Positions 15,588-23,852 of a DNA stretch of 55,560 bases are shown one piece after another (position 1 is the first letter of the stretch; every line of letters begins with the position of its first letter). The notes under the pieces are model-generated. The model made no database searches, was not told where the DNA came from, and saw nothing but the letters and a program-made list of their open reading frames with translations. Origin of the DNA: Polyangiaceae bacterium (lineage in GTDB: Bacteria > Myxococcota_A > Polyangia > Polyangiales > Polyangiaceae); the NCBI GenBank assembly GCA_013361525.1, contig JABFXY010000010.1, forward strand, positions 1 to 55,560, written 5' to 3'. The position numbers were made by a program, and so were the translations under genes.

Positions 15588-16049
15588 CTATTTCTTCGGT
15601 GCGGATTCGTCTTCCGGCGCGACGAAGTTGAGGCAAACCGTCGGCCGCGTTGGGGGCGGGGGCGGGGGTGCCATCTTCAGACACGGGCGCGGGGGCGGCT
15701 TCGGTCCGGCGTCTTGAGGGCCGGCGTCGGTGGCGCCGGCGTCGCTCGGGCCCGCGTCCTTGGCAGCGTCGATTCCAGCGTCGGCGGGCGCAACCTCGGT
15801 GCCGGCGTCGGCTGTTTGCGGGGGAAGCGGCGGCGAGAGGCACGCCTGCGGCGGCGCGACGTCGAGGCACGGCTGTGGAGCCGTCGCCTCGGGCTGCCCC
15901 GTTGCGGGCATGTTCAGGCAGGGTTTGGGCTTCGGATCGTCACCGCACGCGGCGAGTGTCATTCCGGCGACGGCGGATACGACGAACACCGCGCGCCGGC
16001 GGAGAATCGCCGCGCGGTCCTCGAGATCATCATCGTCGTTCGACGACAT
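15588..16049 (-). CDS. Lipoprotein with repeated Cys-Leu motifs, 153 aa
   Basis: After an acidic start, RRRAVFVVSAVAGMTLAACGDD is a lipoprotein signal. The mature part is Pro/Ala-rich and carries five short motifs of the form x-C-L-x-x: PCLNM, PCLDV, ACLSP, PCLKM and VCLNF, each followed by small or proline residues. A spacer of DAG repeats (ADAGIDAAKDAGPSDAG) lies between the third and fourth. No enzyme domain is present. The start at 16049 is preferred to longer upstream frames because the sequence before it is arginine-rich nonsense. It lies 64 bases after the HIT gene. Function unknown; metal binding or a peptide-modification substrate are guesses. Confidence 0.75.
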   Translation of the reverse strand: MSSNDDDDLEDRAAILRRRAVFVVSAVAGMTLAACGDDPKPKPCLNMPATGQPEATAPQPCLDVAPPQACLSPPLPPQTADAGTEVAPADAGIDAAKDAGPSDAGATDAGPQDAGPKPPPRPCLKMAPPPPPPTRPTVCLNFVAPEDESAPKK

Positions 16050-16113
16050 ACTCGAATGAGAGCCGCGCGGCGGAGGTGGGTCAACCCTGCTGCGGGGAGA
16101 CACCGCGACCGGA

Positions 16114-16593
16114 TCACGGCGGGGGCGACCCGGCGAGCCGCTCGCGCAAGAGCGCCGTGAGGCGAGCGACCTCGTTCGTATCGACCTGAATCTCGCCGGC
16201 TCCGGCCGCTCGCTGCAGGTCGAATGCGCCCCAGGCCTTTGCGTCCTTCGGCATCGAGGCATAGCGAGGGACGAAGTGCGCGTGGAAATGCGGCCAGCTC
16301 TCGCCCATCCACGCGGTGTAGATGCGCAGCGCGCCGGTCACTTCCAGGAGCGTTTGGCCGAGGTGTCGGATCGTCGGGCCGAGACTCGCCGCTTCGGCAT
16401 CGGGGAATGCCCAGGGCCCGGGCAAATGCTGTTTGGTCATCAGCAAGATCCAGCCGGGCAGCCCGTACGGCGCTCCGCCGTGCCGAACGTGCCAGAGGCT
16501 GTTTTCAAAAATGACCTCGGCGCGGCGGCCCTCTTCGCCGGCGATGGTCTTGCAAACACCACAATGCACACCTTCATTCGTTGCGTTCGTCAC
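16114..16593 (-). CDS. HIT-family nucleotide hydrolase/transferase, 159 aa
   Basis: The histidine triad WPHFHAHFVPR (His102, His104, His106) defines the HIT family, which hydrolyses or transfers nucleoside phosphates through a histidine-AMP intermediate. The N-terminal CGVCKTIAGEEG (Cys11, Cys14) resembles the zinc-binding start of many HIT proteins. LPGWILLMTKQH matches the strand before the active site. The start is GTG inside a GTGA overlap with the upstream NAD-binding gene, so translation is coupled. The exact substrate, for example diadenosine polyphosphates, is not readable from the sequence. Confidence 0.88.
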   Translation of the reverse strand: MTNATNEGVHCGVCKTIAGEEGRRAEVIFENSLWHVRHGGAPYGLPGWILLMTKQHLPGPWAFPDAEAASLGPTIRHLGQTLLEVTGALRIYTAWMGESWPHFHAHFVPRYASMPKDAKAWGAFDLQRAAGAGEIQVDTNEVARLTALLRERLAGSPPP

Positions 16594-17246
16594 GCAGAAC
16601 CTCCGAGAGAAAACAGCGCGTCGGCTTCGTGAATTCGTGTGCCCGGCGTCGGATCCATCGTGGCCGCGAGGAGGCCCATTGCGACGACCCTCGCGGGGAT
16701 CGGGCGATATTTGCGTAGGCCCGGGATGAACGCGAGGCCCTTGGAGAGCGTCGCGCCGAGCGCTTCCATCGGGCGGTGCTCCGCCCGCTCTCCGACGAGG
16801 ATGCTCGGCCGCAGGATGCGCACTCGCTCGAAGCCGAGCGCCTGCACCGCGTCGTCGAGCTCACCTTTGATTCGATTGTAGAACAGCGAAGACCGAGCGT
16901 CGGCCCCGACCGCGGAGACGACCGCGTACGTCGATGTCCCGTTCTTGCGAGCGGCCTTCGCGACACGCAGCGGGATGGCGACGTCGACCTCGTATTGAGC
17001 CGCCTCGCTGCCGGCCTTTTTCTTCGTCGTGCCCAAACACGAAAAGAGCACGTCGCCTTCGGCTGCCTGCGCGATCGCAGCTTCGTCGGCGAGATCGATC
17101 ACCCGCTCGTCGAGCTTGTCGTGCGATTTGCCCGAAGCGCGGCGCGCGATCGACACCACGCGCGAATAACTCGCGTCTTCGCACAACAAGGAGAGCAGCT
17201 CGGACCCGACGAGGCCGGTGGCACCGAGGAGGATCGCTGTCGTCAC
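16590..17246 (-). CDS. NAD(P)-binding atypical short-chain reductase, 218 aa
   Basis: ILLGATGLVGSELLSLL at the N-terminus is the GxxGxxG dinucleotide-binding motif of atypical short-chain dehydrogenases (HTATIP2/NmrA-like). DVLFSCLGTTKKKAGS and YAVVSAVGADARSSLFYNRIKGE follow the family pattern, with Tyr and Lys in YNRIKGE at the usual active-site spacing. No membrane segment. Likely cytosolic; substrate unknown. GTG start, with GTGA overlaps on both sides, so DMT transporter, reductase and HIT protein are translated as a coupled set. Confidence 0.85.
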   Translation of the reverse strand: MTTAILLGATGLVGSELLSLLCEDASYSRVVSIARRASGKSHDKLDERVIDLADEAAIAQAAEGDVLFSCLGTTKKKAGSEAAQYEVDVAIPLRVAKAARKNGTSTYAVVSAVGADARSSLFYNRIKGELDDAVQALGFERVRILRPSILVGERAEHRPMEALGATLSKGLAFIPGLRKYRPIPARVVAMGLLAATMDPTPGTRIHEADALFSLGGSA

Positions 17247-18223
17247 GCGCGCACGTTATCACGCCGCTCTTCCGGACCGGTCCGGATCACGCGCGCGGTC
17301 CGCGTCGCGTGGAGCGCCAGCACGACGCCAGCGCCGATGACCAGCGTTGCGCCTAGGACTTGCAGCGGCTGCGGTTGCTCGTCGAGCAGCACCACCGCGG
17401 CGACGAACGCCACCACCGTGCCGACATAGCTCACGGCGCCGAGGCGTGCCGCCTCCACGAGCGCGTAGGCACGCGTCATCGCGAGCTGCGCGAGACCACC
17501 GCAAAGGCCCGTCAGCGCGAGATAACCGATGTCGCGCGTCTCGGGCCAGCGGAACGAAAACGACGCAATGGCGACGTGGACCGTCAGGCTGACGAGGGCG
17601 AAATGCAGCGCAATGGCCTCCGCGCTCTCGGGCGGCCCACCGGCGCTACCGCTCCGCATCATGCGAAGGAACATCATCGCAATGGCGGAGAAGACCGCGG
17701 ACGCGAGCGCGGCACCCGCCGGGAGCGCGTCGATCTTCAAATGGGGGCCTGCGATGCAAGCGACGCCGGCGAACGCAATGACCAATAGGCCCCACAAGCG
17801 AGCATCGGCGCGCTCTTTCAGGATGACCGGGGCGAGGAGCGCAATGAACAGCGGCGTCGTCGCGAAGAGCGTGACGGCATCGCCGACAGCGAGATCCGAC
17901 TGCGCGAGCGCATAAAACGTCAGCAGCATCGACAGCGTGCCGAACCCAGAGCGCGCCGCCGAGAGGCCGAAGGACCGTGTTCGCAGCGACGTACCGGTTC
18001 GAACCGCAACGACGACCGCGACGAGCGCGCCGATGAAAGCCCGGCTCGCGCCGATCGTGGACCAGTTGGCCGACCGTGCGGCGAGCCGCGCCGCGATGCT
18101 CATGAATGCGAACAGGACGTTGGCGGTAACCATCCACGCGAGCCCCGTGAGCTCGGGGGTCAATCGCCGCAATGGTCTCGAGGCTTCGGATTCGCCTGGG
18201 ACCACGTCACTACGTTCTGGCAC
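17243..18223 (-). CDS. DMT-superfamily (EamA) transporter, 326 aa
   Basis: A polytopic inner-membrane protein with about ten hydrophobic segments and the two-fold repeat of EamA domains: the first ends near AFAGVACIAGPHLKI, the second near QVLGATLVIGAGVVLALHAT. APVILKERADARLWGLLVIAFAGV and VVLLDEQPQPLQVLGATLVIGAGV are the E-(x)n-G signatures that end each half. Such proteins export or import metabolites; the substrate cannot be read. It begins with GTG, 83 bases after the P450 stop on the same strand, and is coupled to the next two genes. Confidence 0.9.
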   Translation of the reverse strand: MPERSDVVPGESEASRPLRRLTPELTGLAWMVTANVLFAFMSIAARLAARSANWSTIGASRAFIGALVAVVVAVRTGTSLRTRSFGLSAARSGFGTLSMLLTFYALAQSDLAVGDAVTLFATTPLFIALLAPVILKERADARLWGLLVIAFAGVACIAGPHLKIDALPAGAALASAVFSAIAMMFLRMMRSGSAGGPPESAEAIALHFALVSLTVHVAIASFSFRWPETRDIGYLALTGLCGGLAQLAMTRAYALVEAARLGAVSYVGTVVAFVAAVVLLDEQPQPLQVLGATLVIGAGVVLALHATRTARVIRTGPEERRDNVRA

Positions 18224-18306
18224 GGCCAGGCTCTAGCACTCTCGCGCGGTGCGCTCCAGGTTGGTTTCGCCTGTACCGGCGTGAACGCACCGCCGCTGTG
18301 ATTTCG

Positions 18307-19701
18307 TCAGTTCGACCGTTTGGGAAGGTCGCCGAATCGCACCCAGATACCCGCCTTCGGGCGCAGGGTGACCGACGGATCGAGCTCGAGCTTGAACGCC
18401 GACACCAGATCGAGCTGAAACGCGCGCAGCAGCATGGGCACGATGAGCTGCATCTCCATCATGGCGAACGCGTTGCCGATGCACGTCCGGGGTCCCGCGC
18501 CGAATGGCATGTAGGCGAGCTTGGGACGGTTCGGGTCCGCGGTGAGGAACCGGTCGGGATCGAAGCCCTCGGGGTTCTCGAAATAGCGCGGGTTGCGGTG
18601 CATCGCGAACGGACTGACGGCGACGATGGCGTTCTTCGGGATGTGGTGGCCAAGCACCTCGTCCTCCTCGAGCGAATACCGTTCGACCACCCACGCCGGC
18701 GGATAGAGGCGCATCGACTCCTCGATGAGCGCCTTCGTGAACGGCATCGAGCCCAGGTCTTCGAGACCCGGGTCGCGCGTGCCGAGGACGCTCGCAATCT
18801 CCGCACGCGCCCGGCGGGCGACGCTCGGGTGTCGTGACAACAGATAGAACGTGAAGGAGAGCGCGTTCGCCGTCGTCTCGTGACCGGCGAGCGTGAGCGT
18901 GAGCAGCTCATCCATGAGCTGACGATCCGACATCGTCTCGCCGGTCTGCTCGTCGCGCGCGCTCATCAACATGCCGAGCAGGTCGTTCTTCTTCTCACCG
19001 CTCTTGCGCCGCTCCTCCACCACGCGGCGAACGACACCCTCGATGGATCGCTGCGCGCGCGAAAATCGCCGGTTGTTCGGCGTCGGCACCCACGGCGGCA
19101 CGCGCACGACCGATTCGACGTATTCGTTTGCCCATTTCAACGCGACGTTCAACGATTCGCCGAATTCGCGCGCGTCCGCCTCGAGGTCGGCACCGAGCAG
19201 CGTCTTGCCGACGATGCGAAACGTCAGGCGCATCATCTCCTGATGCAGATCGAACGGCGCTGTCTTCACGGCGTCGTCGGCGCGCCACCTCGCCATCATG
19301 TCGGAGGTCGCGTCGACCATCTCGCGCGCGAAGGTGCGCAGCGATTCGCGGTGAAAGGCCGGCTGCGCGAGCTTTCGTTGGCGCTTCCAATAATCGCCTT
19401 CGCTCGTCAAAAGGCCCTGCCCGAGCATGATCTTGAGGCCTTTGTAATTGGGGCTCTTGTGGTAGCCCTTCGCGTTCTCGACGAGGACGCGGTGCGCGGC
19501 GGCCGCGTCGTTCAGAAGGTAGTAGTCGATCCACGCGAAGCGAAAGCGGACCAGGTCCCCGTGTCGCAACGTGCCCGAGCCGAAGAGATCGAGCGGGTCG
19601 TTCCACGCTTCGAGCAGGTTGCCCACGAGCGGCCTGCCGCGCGGCCCCGGGAATGACTTGTGCTGCGCCGATTGGCCCATGGGCACTGCCGACATCGTCA
19701 T
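18307..19701 (-). CDS. Cytochrome P450, 464 aa
   Basis: A soluble bacterial P450 mono-oxygenase. Heme loop FGAGPRTCIGNAFA with Cys407 as iron ligand; I-helix oxygen-activation motif AGHETT (272-277); ExxR in the K helix (Glu328-Arg331); and NPEGFDPDRF before the meander. No membrane anchor. The start at 19701 follows the promoter and operators; ATG 19695 is an alternative. No ferredoxin or reductase gene is beside it, so electron partners must be elsewhere. The divergent TetR gene and two palindromes in the gap point to substrate-induced expression. Substrate unknown; similar P450s oxidise fatty acids or terpenoids. Confidence 0.93.
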   Translation of the reverse strand: MTMSAVPMGQSAQHKSFPGPRGRPLVGNLLEAWNDPLDLFGSGTLRHGDLVRFRFAWIDYYLLNDAAAAHRVLVENAKGYHKSPNYKGLKIMLGQGLLTSEGDYWKRQRKLAQPAFHRESLRTFAREMVDATSDMMARWRADDAVKTAPFDLHQEMMRLTFRIVGKTLLGADLEADAREFGESLNVALKWANEYVESVVRVPPWVPTPNNRRFSRAQRSIEGVVRRVVEERRKSGEKKNDLLGMLMSARDEQTGETMSDRQLMDELLTLTLAGHETTANALSFTFYLLSRHPSVARRARAEIASVLGTRDPGLEDLGSMPFTKALIEESMRLYPPAWVVERYSLEEDEVLGHHIPKNAIVAVSPFAMHRNPRYFENPEGFDPDRFLTADPNRPKLAYMPFGAGPRTCIGNAFAMMEMQLIVPMLLRAFQLDLVSAFKLELDPSVTLRPKAGIWVRFGDLPKRSN

Positions 19702-19719
19702 GGCCGCCTCCACAAAACG

Positions 19720-19765
19720 TGAGGGTTTCCTCAGGTACGGTGGGCAGAATGTGAGGGTGTCCTCA
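19720..19765. promoter_or_regulatory. Two operator palindromes between P450 and tetR
   Basis: TGAGGGTTTCCTCA (19720-19733) and TGAGGGTGTCCTCA (19752-19765) share perfect TGAGG/CCTCA arms around four bases. Centres are 32 bp apart, three helical turns, so two dimers could bind on one face. They lie in the gap between the divergent P450 and TetR genes and are the obvious sites for that regulator. Confidence 0.85.
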
Positions 19766-19775
19766 TCTTTGTCAA
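19746..19775 (-). promoter_or_regulatory. Probable sigma-70 promoter of the P450 gene
   Basis: On the minus strand TTGACA (19770-19775) is followed after 18 bases by CATTCT (19746-19751). The spacer contains the upstream operator palindrome (19752-19765), and the second palindrome falls just downstream of the expected transcription start. Binding at either would block transcription. Confidence 0.6.
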
Positions 19776-19795
19776 GCCGGATTGTGATAAGAGAC

Positions 19796-20455
19796 GTGTC
19801 TCTCGTGAGAAGACCGCCGAACGCGACGAAGCGAGGCCCCGATTCCGTGCGTCGCGTCCCGACCCAAGAGCGAAGCAGACAGCGCCTCGAGCGCATCCTC
19901 GACGCCGCGGATCAGATCTTCTCCGAGGTTGGTTACGACGCGGCGACGACCGAGCAGATCGCCGAGCGCGCCGAGACGTCGATCGGGAGCGTCTATCAAT
20001 TCTTTCCGAACAAGAGCGCGCTCTTCGAGGCGTTGTGCCAGCGGTATCTCGAGCGAGCTCAATCGTTGTTCGAGCGCCTCCTCGAGCGGACGACGCTCGC
20101 CGATTCACCGAGCTGGTCGAAGATCGTCGACGACATGATCGACGCGTTCTGGAGCTTTCACGTCGATCAGCCCGGCTTTCGCGCCGTATGGGTCCACCAG
20201 AACATCTCGGCCCAGCTGATTGCCGCGGGCGACGCCGTAAACCAAGCGATCGCGACGCGCGCGGAGGAGGTCATGGCGTTCTTCGCGCCCGACGTGCCGC
20301 GCTCGAAGCGGCGTATTGCGGCGTCGATCGTCGTCGAGACCATTTCGGCGATTCTGTTCGTCGCCGTTCGCCGCGAGCCCGACGAGGCAAAGCGACTCGT
20401 CGCAGAGCTGAAGCAAATGGTTCGCAGCTACCTGTCGACGATTCTGCCGGCTTGA
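19796..20455 (+). CDS. TetR-family regulator divergent from the P450
   Basis: The N-terminal DNA-binding domain is clear: RSRQRLERILDAADQIFSEVGY followed by TEQIAERAETSIGSVYQFFPNKSALFEAL, the helix-turn-helix and the FxNK segment of TetR proteins. The C-terminal 130 residues are the variable ligand and dimer domain. GTG 19796 is chosen because AAGAG stands just upstream; the frame is open further back and GTG 19847 is an alternative. The protein probably represses the P450 and perhaps itself through the two TGAGG/CCTCA palindromes. Confidence 0.88.
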   Translation: MSLVRRPPNATKRGPDSVRRVPTQERSRQRLERILDAADQIFSEVGYDAATTEQIAERAETSIGSVYQFFPNKSALFEALCQRYLERAQSLFERLLERTTLADSPSWSKIVDDMIDAFWSFHVDQPGFRAVWVHQNISAQLIAAGDAVNQAIATRAEEVMAFFAPDVPRSKRRIAASIVVETISAILFVAVRREPDEAKRLVAELKQMVRSYLSTILPA

Positions 20456-20481
20456 AAGGTGCTTCGCGCTACGCTCTTCCC

Positions 20482-21087
20482 ATGAAGAAGAGCTTTGCTT
20501 TGATGGTGGTGTTCGCGGCGATCTGCGGCGCGTGCACCGACGAGACGACGGACCCCGAGGGCGGCGGCGGAAGCGGAATGGGTGGTGCCGACGGAGGCGC
20601 TCCCGAGGGTGGCGCCCCCGAAGGCGGTGGAGGCGCAGGCCCTTGCGACGAATGCGACCAGCTCTGCGTTGCCCACGGTTGCGATGCGCCGACGTATTCG
20701 TGCGAACCGAGCAATGGCAATTGCGACGGCCCGCCGACCGGCCCGGCGTGCAGCTGTGACGGGACCGTCGTCGAGGACGACTTCGGCTATTGCGAGCTCG
20801 CCCAGCAGGGCCTGGCGGAGGCGGATGCTTCCATTTGCCAGACAGGCACGTTCACCTGCGGAACCCTCCAATGCACACGCCACGCCGAGATTTGCGTCAT
20901 CTCGATCGGTGGCCCCAAAGGTGCGGGCGAAAGTTACGAATGCCGGCCGCTCGCGGACGTCAAAGGGTTTTGCTCGAGTATCCCGGATTGCGGCTGTATG
21001 GACCTCGAGCCCCTCGGCTGCGGCGGTACGTGCGATTGTACGGCCGACGCGGACGGGCAGGAGACGGTGCACATCGCATTGCCTTAG
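20482..21087 (+). CDS. Cysteine-rich lipoprotein, 201 aa
   Basis: MKKSFALMVVFAAICGACTDE is a lipoprotein signal with the lipid cysteine at 18. A Gly/Ala/Pro-rich linker (PEGGGGSGMGGADGG) follows. The rest is cysteine-rich (CDECDQLCVAHGCD, CGTLQC, CSSIPDCGCMD, CGGTCDCT), so it is probably a disulfide-stabilised surface protein. No enzymatic motif. It starts 26 bases after the TetR stop but differs in style and need not share a function. A strong terminator follows at 21143. Confidence 0.82.
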   Translation: MKKSFALMVVFAAICGACTDETTDPEGGGGSGMGGADGGAPEGGAPEGGGGAGPCDECDQLCVAHGCDAPTYSCEPSNGNCDGPPTGPACSCDGTVVEDDFGYCELAQQGLAEADASICQTGTFTCGTLQCTRHAEICVISIGGPKGAGESYECRPLADVKGFCSSIPDCGCMDLEPLGCGGTCDCTADADGQETVHIALP

Positions 21088-21142
21088 AACGCGCGCCGCC
21101 GCTCGCCCAGCCACACTCGAGAGCATGGGTTCTCTCGACGAC

Positions 21143-21181
21143 AAAACCGCATGGTAAATTTGATGTTTACCATGCGGTTTT
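21143..21181. terminator. Rho-independent terminator, usable on both strands
   Basis: A perfect 16-bp stem: AAAACCGCATGGTAAA (21143-21158) pairs with 21166-21181 around a 7-base loop. It opens with AAAA and ends with TTTTT, so it can stop transcription both from the lipoprotein gene (plus) and from the convergent metallo-beta-lactamase gene (minus). Confidence 0.88.
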
Positions 21182-21242
21182 TCTCGAAAGCGAAACTCCT
21201 CCGCTGTGCCGGCCGGTCCACGTGTTTGCGCCTCGCCGCGTT

Positions 21243-22427
21243 CTAGGGCGCGCCCATCTTCGTAGCGACGATCGGATCTTCCTCGCCGGTCTTCCACGGC
21301 ACGTCCGGCCACCAGCGCTCGACCGGGGGAGGGGAGGCGGGCTCGAAGCTTTGGCCGGGCTTCGGAATGACGATGGGAACCTTCGCCAGATCCGCGGCGG
21401 CGAGCACTCGTTCCGCGGGCTCCGTCCAGCCGTGGTAGGCCAGATCGAAGAGGCCCCAATGAATAGGCATCATGAGCTTGCCGCGGACCATTTGGTGGGC
21501 GCGGACCGCCTGTTCCGGGCCTAGGTGCCAATCGGGCCATGCGCTCCCGTAGGCGCCCGACTCGATCATCGTGACGTCGAACGGGCCGAGCTGTTCGCCG
21601 ATGTCGGCGAGCCCGGGGAATAGCCCCGTATCGCCGGAGAAGTAGACACGGTGTTTGGGGCCAAGGAGCGCGTAGCTCGCCCACAACGTCGCGTTTTGAT
21701 CGAACAGCGTGCGCCCCGACGCGTGCCGCGCCGGGGCGCAAACGATCTCCAGGTCCGCCACCGAGGTGCGGTCCCACCAGTCGAGCTCGACGATTTGCTC
21801 GTCGGCGACTCCCCAATAGGAGAGGTGAGCACCGACGCCGAGGGGCACGACGAACTTCGACTTCCACCCGGCCATCGCGGTGATCGTCGGGTAGTCGAGG
21901 TGGTCGTAATGGTCGTGCGAGACGAGCACGACGTCGATCGGCGGCAGGTCCTCGAGCGAGATGGGCGGGGGATACCAGCGCGCCGGTCCGACCCAGTCGA
22001 CCGGGGAGACGCGGTCGCTCCACACCGGATCCGTCAGAATGGTCCGGCCGTCGATTTCGACGACGATGGTGGAATGGCCCAACCACGTGATGCGCAGCCC
22101 GGAAGGCGGCGCCGCGTCGAACCGGGTGTGATCGCCGGTGATGACCGGCGGTGGCGCCTCGGGTGACCCGAAAGAGCTCTTGTTGAAGATGCCGGTGAGC
22201 ATCTTCCACGTATCGTTGTAGAGCGGCTGCGGGTTCTCGGAACCGCCGTCCTGCCATTGCGACGACCGCTCCATCCGCTCTTTGCGGGCGCCGCCGGCGC
22301 CTTTGCCGAACGCCCTCCAGCCGTCGATGACCACCACGAGGACGACCAGCGCGACGGCGGCCGCGACGAAGACCGCAATGCGACGCAGCCACGTGCGGAA
22401 CCGCTTCGGCGGGCGCGGGCCGCTCAC
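21243..22427 (-). CDS. Membrane-anchored metallo-beta-lactamase-fold hydrolase, NAPE-PLD-like
   Basis: After a basic start there is one membrane segment (IAVFVAAAVALVVLVVVIDGW). The catalytic domain has RITWLGHSTIVVEIDGRTILTDPVWSDRVSP, the zinc motif SHDHYDHLD, HASGRTLFD, VYFSGDTG with the bridging aspartate, and MMPIHWGLFDLAYH, the pattern of the UlaG/NAPE-PLD branch. Start GTG 22427 is chosen because it overlaps the upstream TetR stop as GTGA; 22451 would overlap it by 28 bases. The active site probably faces the periplasm. A phospholipid-like substrate is suggested by family only. Confidence 0.87.
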   Translation of the reverse strand: MSGPRPPKRFRTWLRRIAVFVAAAVALVVLVVVIDGWRAFGKGAGGARKERMERSSQWQDGGSENPQPLYNDTWKMLTGIFNKSSFGSPEAPPPVITGDHTRFDAAPPSGLRITWLGHSTIVVEIDGRTILTDPVWSDRVSPVDWVGPARWYPPPISLEDLPPIDVVLVSHDHYDHLDYPTITAMAGWKSKFVVPLGVGAHLSYWGVADEQIVELDWWDRTSVADLEIVCAPARHASGRTLFDQNATLWASYALLGPKHRVYFSGDTGLFPGLADIGEQLGPFDVTMIESGAYGSAWPDWHLGPEQAVRAHQMVRGKLMMPIHWGLFDLAYHGWTEPAERVLAAADLAKVPIVIPKPGQSFEPASPPPVERWWPDVPWKTGEEDPIVATKMGAP

Positions 22428-23029
22428 GCGTTGCCTCCGAGCACGAGGCACAGCGCTTTGACCGCGATCGTCATCTTCTGCACGAAGACCTCGCGGGACG
22501 GGCTCGCGTACTTGAGCCCGCGCCCGGTTGCGTGCAGCGTCTCCGCGAGCTGGCGCGGAGTGATGCCGGCACGCTTGTAATCGGCCATGCCAGGCGACGA
22601 CTTGAGCGCTTTGGTCACGGCGTCGATGAAGCGGGTCTCGGTCTCGGTCACGAGGTCACCTCCGAGATCCCGCGTCACCTCGGCGAGATCGGAGGCCCCT
22701 GCGCCCAACATTCCGATGTAGCGCCCGGTCCACTCGTCGAAAGCGCGGATCAGCCGCTCGTCCATGGGCAGCGACGTGTCCGCGAGGGCGCGCTCCGCGG
22801 CGCCGAGCGATTGCCCGACGGTGTGGGTCAGCGCCGCGACGAACAGCTCTTCTTTCGTCGAGAAATGCAGATAAAGCCCCTGCCGCGAGACCTGCGCGGC
22901 GCGGGCGATCTCGTCCATCGACGCTTTTCGAAAACCGAAACGCATGAAGACGACGAGCGCGCTCTCGAGCAACCTCTGACGGCGCGGGTCGTCAGCCTCC
23001 TCGGCGGGGCGGACAGGGCGAGCGGACAT
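22424..23029 (-). CDS. TetR-family regulator coupled to the MBL hydrolase
   Basis: RRQRLLESALVVFMRFGFRKASMDEIARAAQVSRQGLYLHFSTKEELFVAAL is a textbook TetR helix-turn-helix with the LYxHFxxKEEL segment. The rest is a ligand-binding domain. It shares a GTGA overlap with the downstream hydrolase and is divergent from the NAD(P)-binding gene at 23079; the 49-base gap between them is filled by a palindrome. It probably controls both sides. Confidence 0.9.
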   Translation of the reverse strand: MSARPVRPAEEADDPRRQRLLESALVVFMRFGFRKASMDEIARAAQVSRQGLYLHFSTKEELFVAALTHTVGQSLGAAERALADTSLPMDERLIRAFDEWTGRYIGMLGAGASDLAEVTRDLGGDLVTETETRFIDAVTKALKSSPGMADYKRAGITPRQLAETLHATGRGLKYASPSREVFVQKMTIAVKALCLVLGGNA

Positions 23030-23033
23030 CTGA

Positions 23034-23073
23034 GACGAACTTGACAGAATGGGTCTAAGTTGTCAACTTCGTC
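23034..23073. promoter_or_regulatory. Operator palindrome between divergent tetR and NAD-binding gene
   Basis: GACGAACTTGACA (23034-23046) is inverted at 23061-23073 with 12 of 13 positions matching, around a 14-base spacer. Each arm contains TTGACA, so it may double as a -35 box in both directions; no good -10 box was found. It fills most of the gap between the start codons at 23029 and 23079. Confidence 0.8.
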
Positions 23074-23078
23074 CACCG

Positions 23079-23777
23079 ATGAAGGTCTTACTGTTCGGCG
23101 CGACGGGGATGGTCGGTCAGGGTGTGCTGCGCGAGTGTCTTCTCGACCCCGCGGTCGAGCAGGTTCTCACCGTTGGGCGGAGCGAGGTCGGCATCCAGCA
23201 CGCGAAGCTGAGGCAGATCGTCCACGCCGACCTCATGGATCTGTCTCCAATCGCAAGCCAGCTGGAGGGGCTCGATGCGTGCTTCTTCTGTCTCGGCATC
23301 TCCGCCGCCGGCATGACGGAAGAGGCCTATCGCCGCGTCACCTACGATTACGCGATGTCGGTCGCGACCACGCTCGTGGAGCGCTCGCCGTCGATGACGT
23401 TCATTTTCGTCTCGGGCATCGGGACGGACAACACCGGGAAGAGCCGAATGATGTGGGCCCGCGTGAAAGGCGAGACGGAGAACGCGATCGCGAAGCTGCC
23501 CTTTTCAGGGACGTACATGTTTCGGCCCGGGTTCATCCAGCCGCAACACGGCATTCGCTCGAGGACGACCGCCTATCGCCTTTTCTATGCGGTCCTCTCA
23601 CCGCTCTATCCACTACTGCGCGCCCTGCTCCCGCGGCACGTGACGTCGACCGAGGGCGTCGGCCGGGCGATGCTCGAAGTTGCGAGGAATGGTGCGCCGA
23701 AGCAGATCTTGGAGACGGCGGACATCAATCTCGCCGCGTCGAGCGCGGTTCCGCAGCGGGACCGCGCATTGACGTAA
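23079..23777 (+). CDS. NAD(P)-binding short-chain/epimerase-type protein, 232 aa
   Basis: MKVLLFGATGMVGQGVLRECL carries the GxxGxxG nucleotide-binding motif. CFFCLGISAAGMTEEAYRRVTYDYAMSVA, FIFVSGIGTDNTGKSRMMWARVKGETENAI and YMFRPGFIQPQHG follow the pattern of small NAD(P)-dependent epimerase-like proteins that often stand beside TetR genes. The ATG at 23079 directly follows the palindrome. Substrate unknown. It is similar in plan to the reductase at 16590 but not a close copy. Confidence 0.88.
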   Translation: MKVLLFGATGMVGQGVLRECLLDPAVEQVLTVGRSEVGIQHAKLRQIVHADLMDLSPIASQLEGLDACFFCLGISAAGMTEEAYRRVTYDYAMSVATTLVERSPSMTFIFVSGIGTDNTGKSRMMWARVKGETENAIAKLPFSGTYMFRPGFIQPQHGIRSRTTAYRLFYAVLSPLYPLLRALLPRHVTSTEGVGRAMLEVARNGAPKQILETADINLAASSAVPQRDRALT

Positions 23778-23800
23778 CCGCGGTTGTCTCGCTGAGAATG

Positions 23801-23832
23801 CAGGTTGTGGCACCGCGAGGCGCCACAACCTG
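23801..23832. terminator. Inverted repeat between convergent genes
   Basis: CAGGTTGTGGC (23801-23811) pairs perfectly with 23822-23832 around a 10-base loop. It sits between genes ending at 23777 (plus) and 23853 (minus). No T-run follows, so it may be a weak terminator or an RNA 3'-end stabiliser. Confidence 0.55.
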
Positions 23833-23852
23833 GTTCTGACCGTCAGCTCACC

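Noticed and set aside
22428..22451. Longer start for the MBL hydrolase at 22451
   Set aside because: Overlaps the TetR gene by 28 bases, whereas GTG 22427 gives the 4-base overlap used throughout the window.
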